From: Pseudomonas sp. SLFW
GTDB lineage: Bacteria > Pseudomonadota > Gammaproteobacteria > Pseudomonadales > Pseudomonadaceae
Direction of reading: 5' to 3'
Assembly (NCBI RefSeq): GCF_009905615.1
Contig: NZ_JAAAKW010000021.1
Coordinates: 1-64,000, forward strand
Length of the DNA: 64,000 nucleotides
Part shown: positions 34,138-43,974 of the stretch, piece by piece
How positions within the stretch are numbered: the stretch's first letter is position 1
Layout of the letters: each line of letters opens with the position of its first letter
Position numbers and translations under genes: made by a program
The notes under the pieces: model-generated
What the model was told of the DNA's origin: nothing
The model's input: the letters and a program-made list of their open reading frames with translations, nothing else
Databases searched by the model: none

Positions 34138-37100
34138 TCAATCCGCCAACCACCCATGCACCCAATGCTGCAGGTTGTCTTCGCGCAGCATGAAGTCGCG
34201 CTTGACCACTTCGCGCAGTGCATCGCCCTGGCGGTAGCTGGCGTCCGGGTCGGACAGGTGGCCGCGAATCGCGTCCAGCCATTCTTCGGTGCTGTTGGTC
34301 AAAATCCGGGTGCGTGGCAGGTAGCCCTGATACGCCGCCGTTTCCGTGCAGATGACCGGGTAGCCGCATGCGCCGTATTCCAGAAGGCGCAGGTTGCTCT
34401 TGCAGTCGTTGAAGATGTGCTTCTCCAGCGGCGCCAATGCCAGGTCCAGGTTCAGGCTGGCCAGTTTCGCCGGGTACATGTCCAGCGGGATGACCGGGTG
34501 AAACTCGTGAACGTAAGGCCGCAGCGCAGGCGGGCACATGCCGAAGAACACCCAGTCGACCTCATCCGCCAAGGTGCGCACCACCTCGGCGATGATCTCC
34601 AGGTCACCGGTGTGGCTGGTGCCTCCGCCCCAGCCCACGCGCGGTTTGCGGCTGGTGCGCCGCTGGCTGCGCAGACTGTCCCACAGGGTCGGGGTCAGCA
34701 TGTTCGGCACCACGCGTATGTCGTGGTGCATCGACGACAGCGCGTCCGCCAGCGGTTGCGTTGACACCACGACCCGGTCGCACAACGAAATACCCTGGCG
34801 CACCAGACGCTCCATCTCCTGCTCGTCCGGCATGCCCCGCACGTGTTCGTTTTTCTTCGGCACGTGGATCACGTAATCGTCGAGTTCGAAGATGCGTCGC
34901 GCGTTGGAATAGGTTTTCAGTTCGACGATCTCATCCACCCGTGTCTGGCTGTAGCGGCCTTGCAGGACCATGATGTCCGGGGAATGACGCTCGACCTCGA
35001 TCAGGTCGGGTTGCGCATAGCTGATCACCCCCGTCGCCCGGCCTGCCGACTCAAGGGCAATCAAAGGCTCGGTGACGCGGTAGTGACCGATGGCCGAGGC
35101 GTTGATCGGCAACGCCAGCACCTTCGGCAGGTGAGCCGCGGAAAAAGGCGTCCAGCCGCTGTTCAAGCCGGGGTCCAGGCCAAAGCTTGCGGCCCCCAGG
35201 CTCTTCAGCGACAGGTTCGGATTGTAGGCGGGATCACGAGCGACCCACGGCAGCCAGCGCAGGTAAAACCGCCGGTTTTCTTCATGCTGCCGCTTGGCCA
35301 GCTCGGCATCATAAGGAACGTCGGGCTGGGCGCCACGCGCCAGCAGCGCTTGCGGTGTCCACACCACCAGATGACCGGACTCACGCACCCGAAGACAGAA
35401 ATCCACATGACTCAGGCTGCACCCGAAGTCAGCCGCGTTCAGCCCCTCCAGCCCCTCGAACAGCGACCTGCGCACCATCAGGCAATCTGCGCCGACCGCA
35501 CTCAAGTCATGCACCACTTGCAGACGCTGCATGTAGCCGCCCGCCTGCAGCGTCTCGCCGCGAAACGGCATGCCGGCCGGGCCGTGCAAGCCGAGAATCA
35601 TCCCGGCGTGCACCACACTGCCATCCGGACCGAACAGTTTCGGCCCCACCACGCCCACGTCGGGACGACGGGCCTGATCGAGCATTTCGTTGAGCCAGTT
35701 GCCGTGAGTCACCACCGAATACGGACTGAGCAGCAGCAGGTAGTCGCCCCGTGCCTCCCCGGCGGCAGCGTTATACAGCGCTGCATGATCAGTGTCGTCC
35801 GCGAACGTCAGCACTTGCAGGCGAGACGGGTCCAGCTGGCCCATTTCTCCCAGCCAGTCAAGGGTGTTGGACTGCACGCTGCCGTTGTCGAGGATGAGCA
35901 GTTCATAGCGGCCATAAGCGGTCAGGTTCAGCAGGCTTTCCACACAGCGCTGCAACGGCGCGAGCTGATCCTTGATGACAATCATGATCGACACCAGCGG
36001 CTCGTCGTCATGCAGGTAGCGAATACGGTTGAGCAGCGGCAGGTTGACGTCCCGTTCGACGGTGCTGGCAATCGCGCAGCGTTGAAGATGGGCCTCAACC
36101 ACGCCGAGGTTGTGTTCCCCCACCTCGGGCAGCGCCAACCACCTGGACAGTGGGAAGCGGGACTCCACGGTCAGTTCACTCAGGTGCCCGATGGCATCGG
36201 CCCCGCCCTCCTCGACCAGGCGCCAGAGCAGGTCGTGGGGCGCCAGTTCGCCGAAGCGGGCATCCAGGCCGCCATGCTGGAGCAGCGCGTCGCGCTGGAA
36301 TGCCAGGCACCGGCCCACATAGGGGTAACTGCGCAGCAGATCAAGGTTGAAAGAAGGCTTGAACACCGGCTCCGCAGACTCACCATCAATCAACGCGCCC
36401 TCATCGCAATAGAGACAGCGAAGGCGGTCGTTCATGGCAATGCGCTCGGCCAACATCAGCAATGCCGGCTTGACCAAACGGTCGCCCGCCCGCAGCAGGT
36501 AGACCCACTGCGCGCCGTCCAGTTGCGGCAACAGCGTGTTGAGCTGAGTCCAGGGATCATCCTGCAACGGCATCGTGAAGATGCGGCCCTCAAGCGACGA
36601 AGACGTGCAGTCCTTGGACAGCACCAGTGTCAGCTCCGGCGCATAAAGCTGCTCGTTCAGGCTCTCCAGGGTCGTGTCCAGGCTGGCGCGGCTGCCGGTG
36701 TCATCGAGGATCACCGGAACGATCTTCGGCCGCGACGGCCAATGCATCAGGAGGTTCGGCAGTTGCTGGCGCTGCACGTCGCGCAAGGTCCGGCAGGCGA
36801 GCCACTGCTCATACAGTTCGGCGAAGCTTTCGCTGCTGGTGCCCACCCGCAAACCCTGGGTGGTCTGCAGCGTGCCCAGTGAGCGAGACAACGCGTGCTC
36901 CTGCCAATCGCGCTCGGCGCCCATGTCGTCGGTGAAGGGCATGTACCGCACCCAGCCTTTGCCCAGGTAGGGCTCACCGGTGCGGGCCTTGATCATCTCA
37001 AGGAGCCACGATTGCTCGGTTTCAATCGAAGACTGCATGGCCTGCTGGCGGCTGAGGCGTTCCGCATGCAGGCGCTCGACGCCGAGCACGTTGTTCAGGA

Positions 37101-37737
37101 CTGCCACATTGCCGTGGTGCATCATGCAGACATACAGCGCCAGGTCCAGCAGCCCGGCGAAGCTCTGGCCCGGCACGGTCAGGCCTGGCAGATAATTCAA
37201 CACGTCTTCGCGGCGGAACAGCGCACTGCTCAGGCCACCCAGGAAATTCAGCGGGTAGATTTCGACGATGTTCAGCAGGTCTTCGCCCTTGAAGATCGCG
37301 CTGGTGGGCGACAACGGGGAGTTCTCCAGACGCGACGGCAACTGAATGTCGTCGGCGTCCCAGAACAACCGTTGCGACAGCACCAGGCTCACGTCGGCAT
37401 GCTTGACCAGTTGCTCGACCTGCATCCCCACCGATTGCGGGAAAATCTGGTCGTCGTCGCACAGAAACTTGATGAATTCACCCTTGGCTTCGGCAAGGCA
37501 CGCGTGCAGGTTGCCAATGAAGCCCAGGCGTTGGGGGTTGCGCACGTAACGCGCCGACACGGCGGAATCCTGCGTCAGGGCGTCGAACACGGTGCGGATC
37601 TCGCCCCCCCGGGAATCGTCGCAGACAATGACTTCCACAGCGCCATAGTGCTGAATCAGCGCGCCCTGCAGCGCCCGCTGGAAGAAACGTGTGTGGTAGG
37701 CGGGAATGACGATGCTGACGAGAGGCGCTGAATTCAC
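34138..37737 (-). CDS. multidomain flagellar glycosyltransferase (1199 aa)
   Basis: A very large cytoplasmic glycosyltransferase with four units. The first is a GT2 domain (5-225, LVSIVIPAYHT, FLCDDD at 92-96). The second is a GT2-like unit (338-565, CLYCDEGALI, PHDLLWRLVEEGG). The third is a GT2 domain (579-850, LVSIMIVIKD, ending AYNPNLSL). The last is a GT-B/GT4-type domain (about 870-1199, WGGGTSHTGDLEI, NLRLLEYGACGYPVICT). It lies next to flgL, where FgtA/Fgt flagellin glycosyltransferases of P. aeruginosa and P. syringae are found, so flagellin is the probable acceptor. The order of sugar transfer by each unit is unknown. Confidence 0.9.
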   Translation of the reverse strand: MNSAPLVSIVIPAYHTRFFQRALQGALIQHYGAVEVIVCDDSRGGEIRTVFDALTQDSAVSARYVRNPQRLGFIGNLHACLAEAKGEFIKFLCDDDQIFPQSVGMQVEQLVKHADVSLVLSQRLFWDADDIQLPSRLENSPLSPTSAIFKGEDLLNIVEIYPLNFLGGLSSALFRREDVLNYLPGLTVPGQSFAGLLDLALYVCMMHHGNVAVLNNVLGVERLHAERLSRQQAMQSSIETEQSWLLEMIKARTGEPYLGKGWVRYMPFTDDMGAERDWQEHALSRSLGTLQTTQGLRVGTSSESFAELYEQWLACRTLRDVQRQQLPNLLMHWPSRPKIVPVILDDTGSRASLDTTLESLNEQLYAPELTLVLSKDCTSSSLEGRIFTMPLQDDPWTQLNTLLPQLDGAQWVYLLRAGDRLVKPALLMLAERIAMNDRLRCLYCDEGALIDGESAEPVFKPSFNLDLLRSYPYVGRCLAFQRDALLQHGGLDARFGELAPHDLLWRLVEEGGADAIGHLSELTVESRFPLSRWLALPEVGEHNLGVVEAHLQRCAIASTVERDVNLPLLNRIRYLHDDEPLVSIMIVIKDQLAPLQRCVESLLNLTAYGRYELLILDNGSVQSNTLDWLGEMGQLDPSRLQVLTFADDTDHAALYNAAAGEARGDYLLLLSPYSVVTHGNWLNEMLDQARRPDVGVVGPKLFGPDGSVVHAGMILGLHGPAGMPFRGETLQAGGYMQRLQVVHDLSAVGADCLMVRRSLFEGLEGLNAADFGCSLSHVDFCLRVRESGHLVVWTPQALLARGAQPDVPYDAELAKRQHEENRRFYLRWLPWVARDPAYNPNLSLKSLGAASFGLDPGLNSGWTPFSAAHLPKVLALPINASAIGHYRVTEPLIALESAGRATGVISYAQPDLIEVERHSPDIMVLQGRYSQTRVDEIVELKTYSNARRIFELDDYVIHVPKKNEHVRGMPDEQEMERLVRQGISLCDRVVVSTQPLADALSSMHHDIRVVPNMLTPTLWDSLRSQRRTSRKPRVGWGGGTSHTGDLEIIAEVVRTLADEVDWVFFGMCPPALRPYVHEFHPVIPLDMYPAKLASLNLDLALAPLEKHIFNDCKSNLRLLEYGACGYPVICTETAAYQGYLPRTRILTNSTEEWLDAIRGHLSDPDASYRQGDALREVVKRDFMLREDNLQHWVHGWLAD

Positions 37738-37812
37738 GGGAAAGACTCACAGGCGGCAAGCAGAATGGGTCTGTCCTGCTGAACCGCTGACAATAACGGT
37801 TGACGTCCTGCG

Positions 37813-37845
37813 CTGGCAGGGCCGATTGATCGTCGGCCCTGCCAG
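37813..37845 (-). terminator. long perfect hairpin after flgL
   Basis: A perfect 13-bp stem (37813-37825 with 37833-37845) and 7-nt loop sits 12-45 bp past the flgL stop. There is no T-run, so it may be a factor-dependent end or a barrier to 3' decay. It marks the border between the flg operon and the glycosylation island. Confidence 0.65.
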
Positions 37846-37856
37846 AGGTCAGGCGA

Positions 37857-39461
37857 TTACAGCTTGCTGAACAGGTTCAGCGAGGAAAGCTGAGTGAACA
37901 CCAGTTGCGAGGCCTGCAACATGGTTTTTTGCAGGGTCAGCCGCGAAATGGCGTCGACCGGGTCGGAGGCCGTGATGGTCCCGGCTTCGGTGGTGCCGTT
38001 GTCCAGCAGGTTCTGGTTGGTGACGCGTTGATCGGTCGCGGTGGCTGAACGGGCGCCGCCATCGCTGACCGCGTCGCTGACCTGGTTGGCCTGGCTTTTC
38101 AGGTTGCCGATGGTCGAGTTCAGGGTGGCTTGCAGTTTCTGCGTGGCCACCGGATCGCCGTCCACTTTGCCGTTGAGCGCCGTGATCACGGTCGACAGGG
38201 TGTTGAGGATGTTCTCGGTCTGCCGGGTCGACGAGTTGGCGGTGAACTGGTCGCCATCCGCCAACGCAGGCGGGGAGCCGCTGAAGGTGAACGTCACACC
38301 CGCCGCAACGGCCTGGTTGGCCACGGGCGTGCCGGTCAACGAGCCACCGGTGACCACTGGGGTGCTGGCCGGGTCATACGGTGCGGCATACAAATCGAAG
38401 GTGTTGGCCCCGGTAAAGCGCAGAATCGCACCGCCATTCGGGAAAATCTTGTCGAAAGTCGCCTGATCGGTGACCTGAGACGAGGTGATCACCGTGCTGG
38501 CCGACGAGTTGGTCGGCAGGCGCGCGGTGCTGACCGAGCTTGGGGTCACGCCCAAGGTGAAGGTGTGATTGCTCACGGCGGCGTCTGCCGTTGTGGTCGT
38601 GGCTTTCTGTGCGTCGGTCAGATTGATGTTCAGCGTCAGTTCCAGCCCGCGGAAACCAATGGTCTGCCCTGCAGCGGAGGACGAGTCGAACTTGCCGACC
38701 GAGGTCGCTTCGGCGGTGACGTCTGTATTGTTCTTGTCCAGGATCTGGTACTGGGTGCTGCTGGTGAAGCTGATCTTGTACGGCTGACCCGCCGTGAACT
38801 TGCTGTCGTAGGTGGCGTCGTTGGCGACAACGCCGCCGGACAGGGAAATCACGCCGTCATCGGCACCCGCAGTCAGGGTTGACGAGGTACGGGTCGTATT
38901 GACCGCCTGCTCGAACGCATCCCAGCCAGTGGTATTGCTCGCCATGGAAATGCCGCTGCCGATCGCCAGCATGTTGCGTGTCTGGTCGCCTTGATAGCTG
39001 TAGGTGCCATCAGGGTTGACCACATACGGCGGCGTGGTGGATTTCGAGCCGGAGAACAGGTACGAGCCGTTGGCGTCCTTGCTGTTCATCAGGCCCAGAA
39101 TCTGGCTTTGCAGGGAGCTGAGTTCCGCAGCGTTGGCCTGACGGTCCTTGTCGGTAAAGGTGGCGCTGCCCGCCTGAAGCACCAGGTCTTGGGCACGCTG
39201 GATGGCCGACGTGATCGACGTCAATGCCGTCTCGGTCTGGACCACACCGGTGTTGATGTTGTCGATGTTGGATTTGTACTGGTTCAGCATCGTGCCCATT
39301 TGCTGCAATTGCAGCACACGGGCCGCGCCCACCGGGTCATCACCTGCGGTGTTGAGCTTGACCTGGCTGGCCACTTCGTCGCCGGTCTTGACAACGTTAG
39401 CGTAAGTACGCGAGTAGTTCGACGCGCTGGTTTCGTAAAACTGGGTCGTTGAGATACGCAT
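37857..39461 (-). CDS. flgL: flagellar hook-filament junction protein FlgL (HAP3)
   Basis: FlgL is the second junction protein between hook and filament. The 534-residue product has flagellin-like D0/D1 helices at both ends (MRISTTQFYETSASNYSRTYANV at the start, LQKTMLQASQLVFTQLSSLNLFSKL-like at the end) and a Thr/Ala/Ser-rich middle. The large central domain is longer than in enterics (about 317 aa), as usual in Pseudomonas. It lies 13 bp after flgK. Confidence 0.96.
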   Translation of the reverse strand: MRISTTQFYETSASNYSRTYANVVKTGDEVASQVKLNTAGDDPVGAARVLQLQQMGTMLNQYKSNIDNINTGVVQTETALTSITSAIQRAQDLVLQAGSATFTDKDRQANAAELSSLQSQILGLMNSKDANGSYLFSGSKSTTPPYVVNPDGTYSYQGDQTRNMLAIGSGISMASNTTGWDAFEQAVNTTRTSSTLTAGADDGVISLSGGVVANDATYDSKFTAGQPYKISFTSSTQYQILDKNNTDVTAEATSVGKFDSSSAAGQTIGFRGLELTLNINLTDAQKATTTTADAAVSNHTFTLGVTPSSVSTARLPTNSSASTVITSSQVTDQATFDKIFPNGGAILRFTGANTFDLYAAPYDPASTPVVTGGSLTGTPVANQAVAAGVTFTFSGSPPALADGDQFTANSSTRQTENILNTLSTVITALNGKVDGDPVATQKLQATLNSTIGNLKSQANQVSDAVSDGGARSATATDQRVTNQNLLDNGTTEAGTITASDPVDAISRLTLQKTMLQASQLVFTQLSSLNLFSKL

Positions 39462-39474
39462 GAATTACGACTCC

Positions 39475-41568
39475 TTAAAGACTGTTGATCAGCGTGCTGA
39501 AGATGGCTTGAGCCGCTTTGATGATCTGCGACGACGCGGTGTAGTACTGCTGGTACTTGACGAGGTTGGCCGCTTCTTCATCGAGGGACACGCCAGACAC
39601 GCTGTCGCGAGCGCTCTTGGCCTGGGTCAGCACGGCGGTGGTCGCCGTGGCGTCGTCCTTGGCCTGGCTGGCCTTGGAGCCGACAGCGGTGATCATGTTG
39701 CTGTTGGCGCCACTGATACTGGTGCCGGTGCCGTTGTTCGCACTGTTGCCAATGGTCTGCTTGGTTTGCAGGCCCAGAGTGGACTCGGCGTTGCGGTTGT
39801 CCGAAGAACCAGCGCCGGTCAGCGCGATGCTGAAGGTGTCGCCTGCCTTTGGCGAGCCCGAAATCGACAGGCCGATCGTGAACGACTGCGCACTTGGAGC
39901 GCTGTCGGTGTAGCCCACGTTCAGGGTGATGTCGTTTTTCGTACCCGGCACAATATTGCCGGTGATGGCGACGCCGTTTTTGTCCTTGACTGCGTTCCCG
40001 TTTGCATCCACCAGCGAGTAGGCCTGGGCGCCATTGGTGACGGCCCCCATCAACAGTCGCATCGGTGTGGCACCGGTAATCGCATTACGCAGATCGGCGG
40101 TCGCGGTCGGGTTGTAGATGTCCGCGTGATTGACCAGCGTCGGTTGGGTGAAACTGGCGGACTGATCGTTGCTCGCGCCTGCAGTACCCGTCAGGGGGGC
40201 GGCGACCGCGATGGCTTTCGGGTCCGTGAGAACGGTCTTGATGCCATCGGCCCCCGTCTTGGTCGGACTGACCTGGAAGCTATCGCCCACCTTGAACGTG
40301 CCCGGCGGGGTCGTGCCGTTGCTCGAATTATTGAACGCCAGGGAGAATCCCAAGCCCTTGGTCAGCGCGTCAGGCGCCGGATCGGCAATGTTGTAGGGGC
40401 CCAGGCTGGAGCCGTCGGCCGCCCTCACGGTGTAGGTTGTGGCGGGAGTACCTGCAGCGCCGGGACCAAAGGTCACCGAATAATTACCGGTACTGAGCAC
40501 ACCCGTGTTGGTGATGTTAACGGCCAGGATGCCGGAGCTCTGGTCGTTATTCTTGTTACCAATCGAGCGCTGGATAGTCAGGCTCGGGTCGTTGATGTCC
40601 TTGAAGAGGTTGGCGCCGAACTGGCCGTTGGCGTCCACACCCTGATTCAGTTGCTGGTTGACCTGATCGGTCACCACCACGGCCATGCGGCCCAGTTCGC
40701 TGGCCGCCGGTTGCAGCACGTCACTGCGATAGCGGAGCAAGCCACCGAGCGTACCGCCGCTCACGACGCTGGAGACATCGACGTTGCTGTTCTGGTAGTT
40801 GAGCTTGAGCGCGTACGCGGTCGGATCGGTGTCGCTGGGCACCGCGCTCAGGGTGTTGGCCTGGGTGCCGGTGACCAGAGGCTGACCGGTGCCGATGTAA
40901 ACGTCGTAGTTGCCGTTGGTCTCGACGACCTTGGCGCCCACCAGACCGTTGAGCTGACGCACCGCTTCGTTACGGGCATCCAGCAGCGTGTTCGGCTGAC
41001 CGCCCAGGGCTTGCGTCTGAGTGATCTGCTTGTTCATGTCGGCGATCGAGGCCGCCAGCGAGTTCACCTGACCGGCCACGGCGGACATCTGGGTGTTGAT
41101 GTTCGCGTTCTGGTCCTTCATCTGCGACGAGATCGAATTGAACTGCGCAGACAACGCCGAGGCGCTGGTCAGGAAATTGGTACGCGCCGCCGAGTCGGTC
41201 GGTTTGTTCGACAGCGCCTGCAGGTTATTGAAGAAGGTGCTCAACACCGAGCTGATGCCGGTGGAGCTGCTCGACAACAGCGAGTCCAGCTTGCTGGCCT
41301 GGCCAAGGTACGCCTGCGCATCGGAGTCGAGCGACGTACTGGTCTGCAATTGGGTGTCGAGGTAGCTGTTGTAGATCCGACGCACGTCGGACAGCGTGGT
41401 ACCGGTGCCGATGAAACCGACCCCGATATTCTGCTGCGCGCTGGCCGTGGTCATCACTTGCTGGCGCGAATAGCCCAGCGTATCGACGTTGGCAGTGTTG
41501 TTGCCGATGGTGGTCATCGCTGCACTGCTGGCGTTCAGCCCTGAAAGCCCGATTGAGATCAGTGACAT
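39475..41568 (-). CDS. flgK: flagellar hook-filament junction protein FlgK (HAP1)
   Basis: FlgK is the first junction protein, polymerised on the finished hook. The 697-residue protein starts with the rod/hook signature LISIGLSGLNASSAAMTTIGNNTANVDTLGYSRQ and ends with the EEAANLVKYQQYYTASSQIIKAAQAIF helix. The middle is long and polar. It lies 10 bp after flgJ. Confidence 0.97.
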   Translation of the reverse strand: MSLISIGLSGLNASSAAMTTIGNNTANVDTLGYSRQQVMTTASAQQNIGVGFIGTGTTLSDVRRIYNSYLDTQLQTSTSLDSDAQAYLGQASKLDSLLSSSSTGISSVLSTFFNNLQALSNKPTDSAARTNFLTSASALSAQFNSISSQMKDQNANINTQMSAVAGQVNSLAASIADMNKQITQTQALGGQPNTLLDARNEAVRQLNGLVGAKVVETNGNYDVYIGTGQPLVTGTQANTLSAVPSDTDPTAYALKLNYQNSNVDVSSVVSGGTLGGLLRYRSDVLQPAASELGRMAVVVTDQVNQQLNQGVDANGQFGANLFKDINDPSLTIQRSIGNKNNDQSSGILAVNITNTGVLSTGNYSVTFGPGAAGTPATTYTVRAADGSSLGPYNIADPAPDALTKGLGFSLAFNNSSNGTTPPGTFKVGDSFQVSPTKTGADGIKTVLTDPKAIAVAAPLTGTAGASNDQSASFTQPTLVNHADIYNPTATADLRNAITGATPMRLLMGAVTNGAQAYSLVDANGNAVKDKNGVAITGNIVPGTKNDITLNVGYTDSAPSAQSFTIGLSISGSPKAGDTFSIALTGAGSSDNRNAESTLGLQTKQTIGNSANNGTGTSISGANSNMITAVGSKASQAKDDATATTAVLTQAKSARDSVSGVSLDEEAANLVKYQQYYTASSQIIKAAQAIFSTLINSL

Positions 41569-41578
41569 GGTTCAAACC

Positions 41579-42838
41579 TTATAAAGTCGTGGAAGAGCCC
41601 GATGCGGCTGCGTAATTCTGGTAACTCTTCATCTGTTTCGCGATTTGAGAAATCTTGCTGGCGTAGCCCGGGTCCGTGGCGTAACCGGCCTTTTGCAGCT
41701 CTTTCACAAACTGTTCCGGGTTATCGGCCGATTTGAGCGTGGCTTGATAGCGATTGTTGTTCTGCAGGAAGCTCACCAGGTCGTGGAAACTGTCTGCGTA
41801 CGAATCGTAGGAACGGAAGTCCGCCGTTTCCTTGACCATCTTGCCGTCACGGAACTCGCTGGTGATGGCGCGGGCTTCAGGCCCTTGCCAACCGCTCTGC
41901 GCCTTGATGCCGAACAGGTTGTGACTGCTGCTGCCATCGGACTGGCGCATGATCGATTTGCCCCAGCCGGTTTCCAGCGCGGCCTGGGCCACCAGCACGG
42001 TCGGATCGACGCCAATGCGGGCGGCGGCATCCTTTGCCAGCGGCAGCATGGTGTTGACGAAATCGTCGGCGTTGGCGAACGCGGCCTTGGCCGGCGCCAG
42101 CGGGGTCTGCACCCGACTGCGTACGTAGGCGTCGGATTGAGCGGTGTATTCCGGGCCGATGGTCCAGTCGCCATTGCTGCCAGCCTTTTTGGCGGCGGCG
42201 ACGGCATTGGACACGGCAATTCGGTTTTTCAGGGTGGTCGCGCTGGCGGCGGCATCCTGGGTTCCGGCGGTGTTCGGGACGATGCCCGCCAGAATCCGGT
42301 CGGACAGTTTGCTCGGCAAGGCCAGACGACGGGCATTCAGCGCGGCCACGTCATTGTGCGGCGTGCCCTCGGCAGACGTGTCTGCCTTGGCCACCGAGCG
42401 GGTGGCCCACAGCGGGCGCTGGGCAATGTGGGTCGCCAGGCCGGTCTGCGCAGGCGCCGCGTCTGCCTTGGCGGAGGTCGCATCGGTGCCTGCAGGCGGC
42501 ACGGTGCCGGACTTGATTTTCGACAGCTGACGCATCAGCACGTCTTGCAGACCGATACCGCCGCCCTCCCGCGACATGCTCACGGCCAACTGCTGGTCGT
42601 ACATGTCCTGGTACTGCCGCGTCGCCGCGGTGTTCATCGGGTTGTCCTTGGCCAACACTTCGTTGGCCGAACGCATGGCTTTGAGCATCTGGCTGACGAA
42701 CAGCGACTCGAACTCCTGCGCCACCTTCTTGAGGTTCGCTTCGCTGTCACGGTCGCCGTGCTTCATGGCGGTCAGACGATTGAGGTCGGTGTACGCCCCG
42801 GAATCGACATTGCTCGTACCGCCGCTGGGAATACTCAT
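41579..42838 (-). CDS. flgJ: peptidoglycan hydrolase / rod-cap protein FlgJ
   Basis: FlgJ assists rod assembly and opens peptidoglycan. In the 419-residue protein the N-terminal rod-binding domain (about 30-110, VAQEFESLFVSQMLKAMR) is joined by a long Ala-rich linker to a GH73 muramidase domain (about 255-405). The catalytic E289 lies in AALETGWGKS, and HNLFGIKA follows. It is thus the dual-domain form. The linker is longer than in Salmonella FlgJ (316 aa). Confidence 0.96.
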   Translation of the reverse strand: MSIPSGGTSNVDSGAYTDLNRLTAMKHGDRDSEANLKKVAQEFESLFVSQMLKAMRSANEVLAKDNPMNTAATRQYQDMYDQQLAVSMSREGGGIGLQDVLMRQLSKIKSGTVPPAGTDATSAKADAAPAQTGLATHIAQRPLWATRSVAKADTSAEGTPHNDVAALNARRLALPSKLSDRILAGIVPNTAGTQDAAASATTLKNRIAVSNAVAAAKKAGSNGDWTIGPEYTAQSDAYVRSRVQTPLAPAKAAFANADDFVNTMLPLAKDAAARIGVDPTVLVAQAALETGWGKSIMRQSDGSSSHNLFGIKAQSGWQGPEARAITSEFRDGKMVKETADFRSYDSYADSFHDLVSFLQNNNRYQATLKSADNPEQFVKELQKAGYATDPGYASKISQIAKQMKSYQNYAAASGSSTTL

Positions 42839-42848
42839 GCCTGCTCCC

Positions 42849-43961
42849 TTAAATCACGATCAGGTCGGCTTGCAGAGCGCCAGCCTGTTTCAGGGCTTCG
42901 AGAATCGCCATCAAGTCGCCGGGGGCCGCGCCCACCTGGTTGACCGCGCGTACGATCTCGTCAAGCGTGGTGCCAGGACCAAACTTGAACATCGGGTGCA
43001 GCTCTTGCTGCGCGTTGATCTTCGAGCGCGGCACCACGGCGGTCTGGCCGTTGGAGAACGCACCCGGCTGGCTGACCACCGGGTCTTCGGTGATGGTCAC
43101 GGTCAGACTGCCGTGGGTCACGGCGGCAGGCGACACTTTCACGTTCTGGCCGATGACGATGGTGCCGGTTCGCGAGTTGATGATGACTTTGGCCGAGGTC
43201 TGGCCCGGATCGATTTCCAAGTTTTCCAGCACCGACAGGTAATCGACGCGTTGGTTGGGGTCCAGCGGCGCCGTGACACGCACGGAACCGCCGTCCACGG
43301 CCTGAGCGACACCAGGGCCGAGCATGTCGTTGATCTTGTCGACGATGCGCTTGGCCGTGGTGAAGTCGTTGCGGTTCAGGTTCAGGGTCAGCGAATTGCC
43401 CTGATTGAAACCGCTCGGCACCGCACGTTCCACCGACGCACCGCCAGGAATACGACCCGAGGACGGAACGTTGACGGTGATCTTCGAACCGTCGCGGCCT
43501 TCGGCGTCAAAACCGCCCACCACCAGGTTGCCTTGGGCGATGCCATACACGTTGCCGTCGATACCCTTGAGCGGGGTCATCAACAGGCTGCCGCCGCGCA
43601 GGCTTTTCGAGTTACCGATAGAGGACACGGTGATGTCGATTTGCTGCCCGGGCTTGGCAAACGGCGGCAGGTCGGCATACACCGCCACGGCCGCGACGTT
43701 TTTGAGCTGCACGGTGCCTGATCCCGGCGGCACCTTGATGCCGAACTGGGACAGCATGTTGTTGAAGGTCTGCAAGGTGAACGGCGTCTGGGTGGTCTGG
43801 TCACCCGTGCCGTTCAACCCCACCACCAGGCCGTAACCGATCAATTGGTTGGTCCGCACGCCAGAAATGCTGGCGATGTCCTTCAGACGCTCGGCCTGTA
43901 CGGCACCCACCGCCGTGACGGAGAGTAACGCGGCCGCTATCAGTTGCTTGAACGTGATCAT
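42849..43961 (-). CDS. flgI: flagellar P-ring protein FlgI
   Basis: FlgI forms the periplasmic P ring around the rod. From the ATG at 43961 it is 370 residues with a signal peptide cut after AVQA (about residue 23), followed by [33 protein letters not shown], the family signature. A longer in-frame extension lacks a signal and is not used. It lies 13 bp after flgH. Confidence 0.97.
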   Translation of the reverse strand: MITFKQLIAAALLSVTAVGAVQAERLKDIASISGVRTNQLIGYGLVVGLNGTGDQTTQTPFTLQTFNNMLSQFGIKVPPGSGTVQLKNVAAVAVYADLPPFAKPGQQIDITVSSIGNSKSLRGGSLLMTPLKGIDGNVYGIAQGNLVVGGFDAEGRDGSKITVNVPSSGRIPGGASVERAVPSGFNQGNSLTLNLNRNDFTTAKRIVDKINDMLGPGVAQAVDGGSVRVTAPLDPNQRVDYLSVLENLEIDPGQTSAKVIINSRTGTIVIGQNVKVSPAAVTHGSLTVTITEDPVVSQPGAFSNGQTAVVPRSKINAQQELHPMFKFGPGTTLDEIVRAVNQVGAAPGDLMAILEALKQAGALQADLIVI

Positions 43962-43974
43962 GGCTATCCCGCTA

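Noticed and set aside
33678-34223. 181-codon minus-strand open frame
   Set aside because: It runs through two repeat elements and into the end of the transferase gene; composition is not protein-like.
39460-41544. 694-codon plus-strand open frame opposite flgK
   Set aside because: Antisense to flgK over its full length with Arg/Gly/Val-rich composition; no protein family features.
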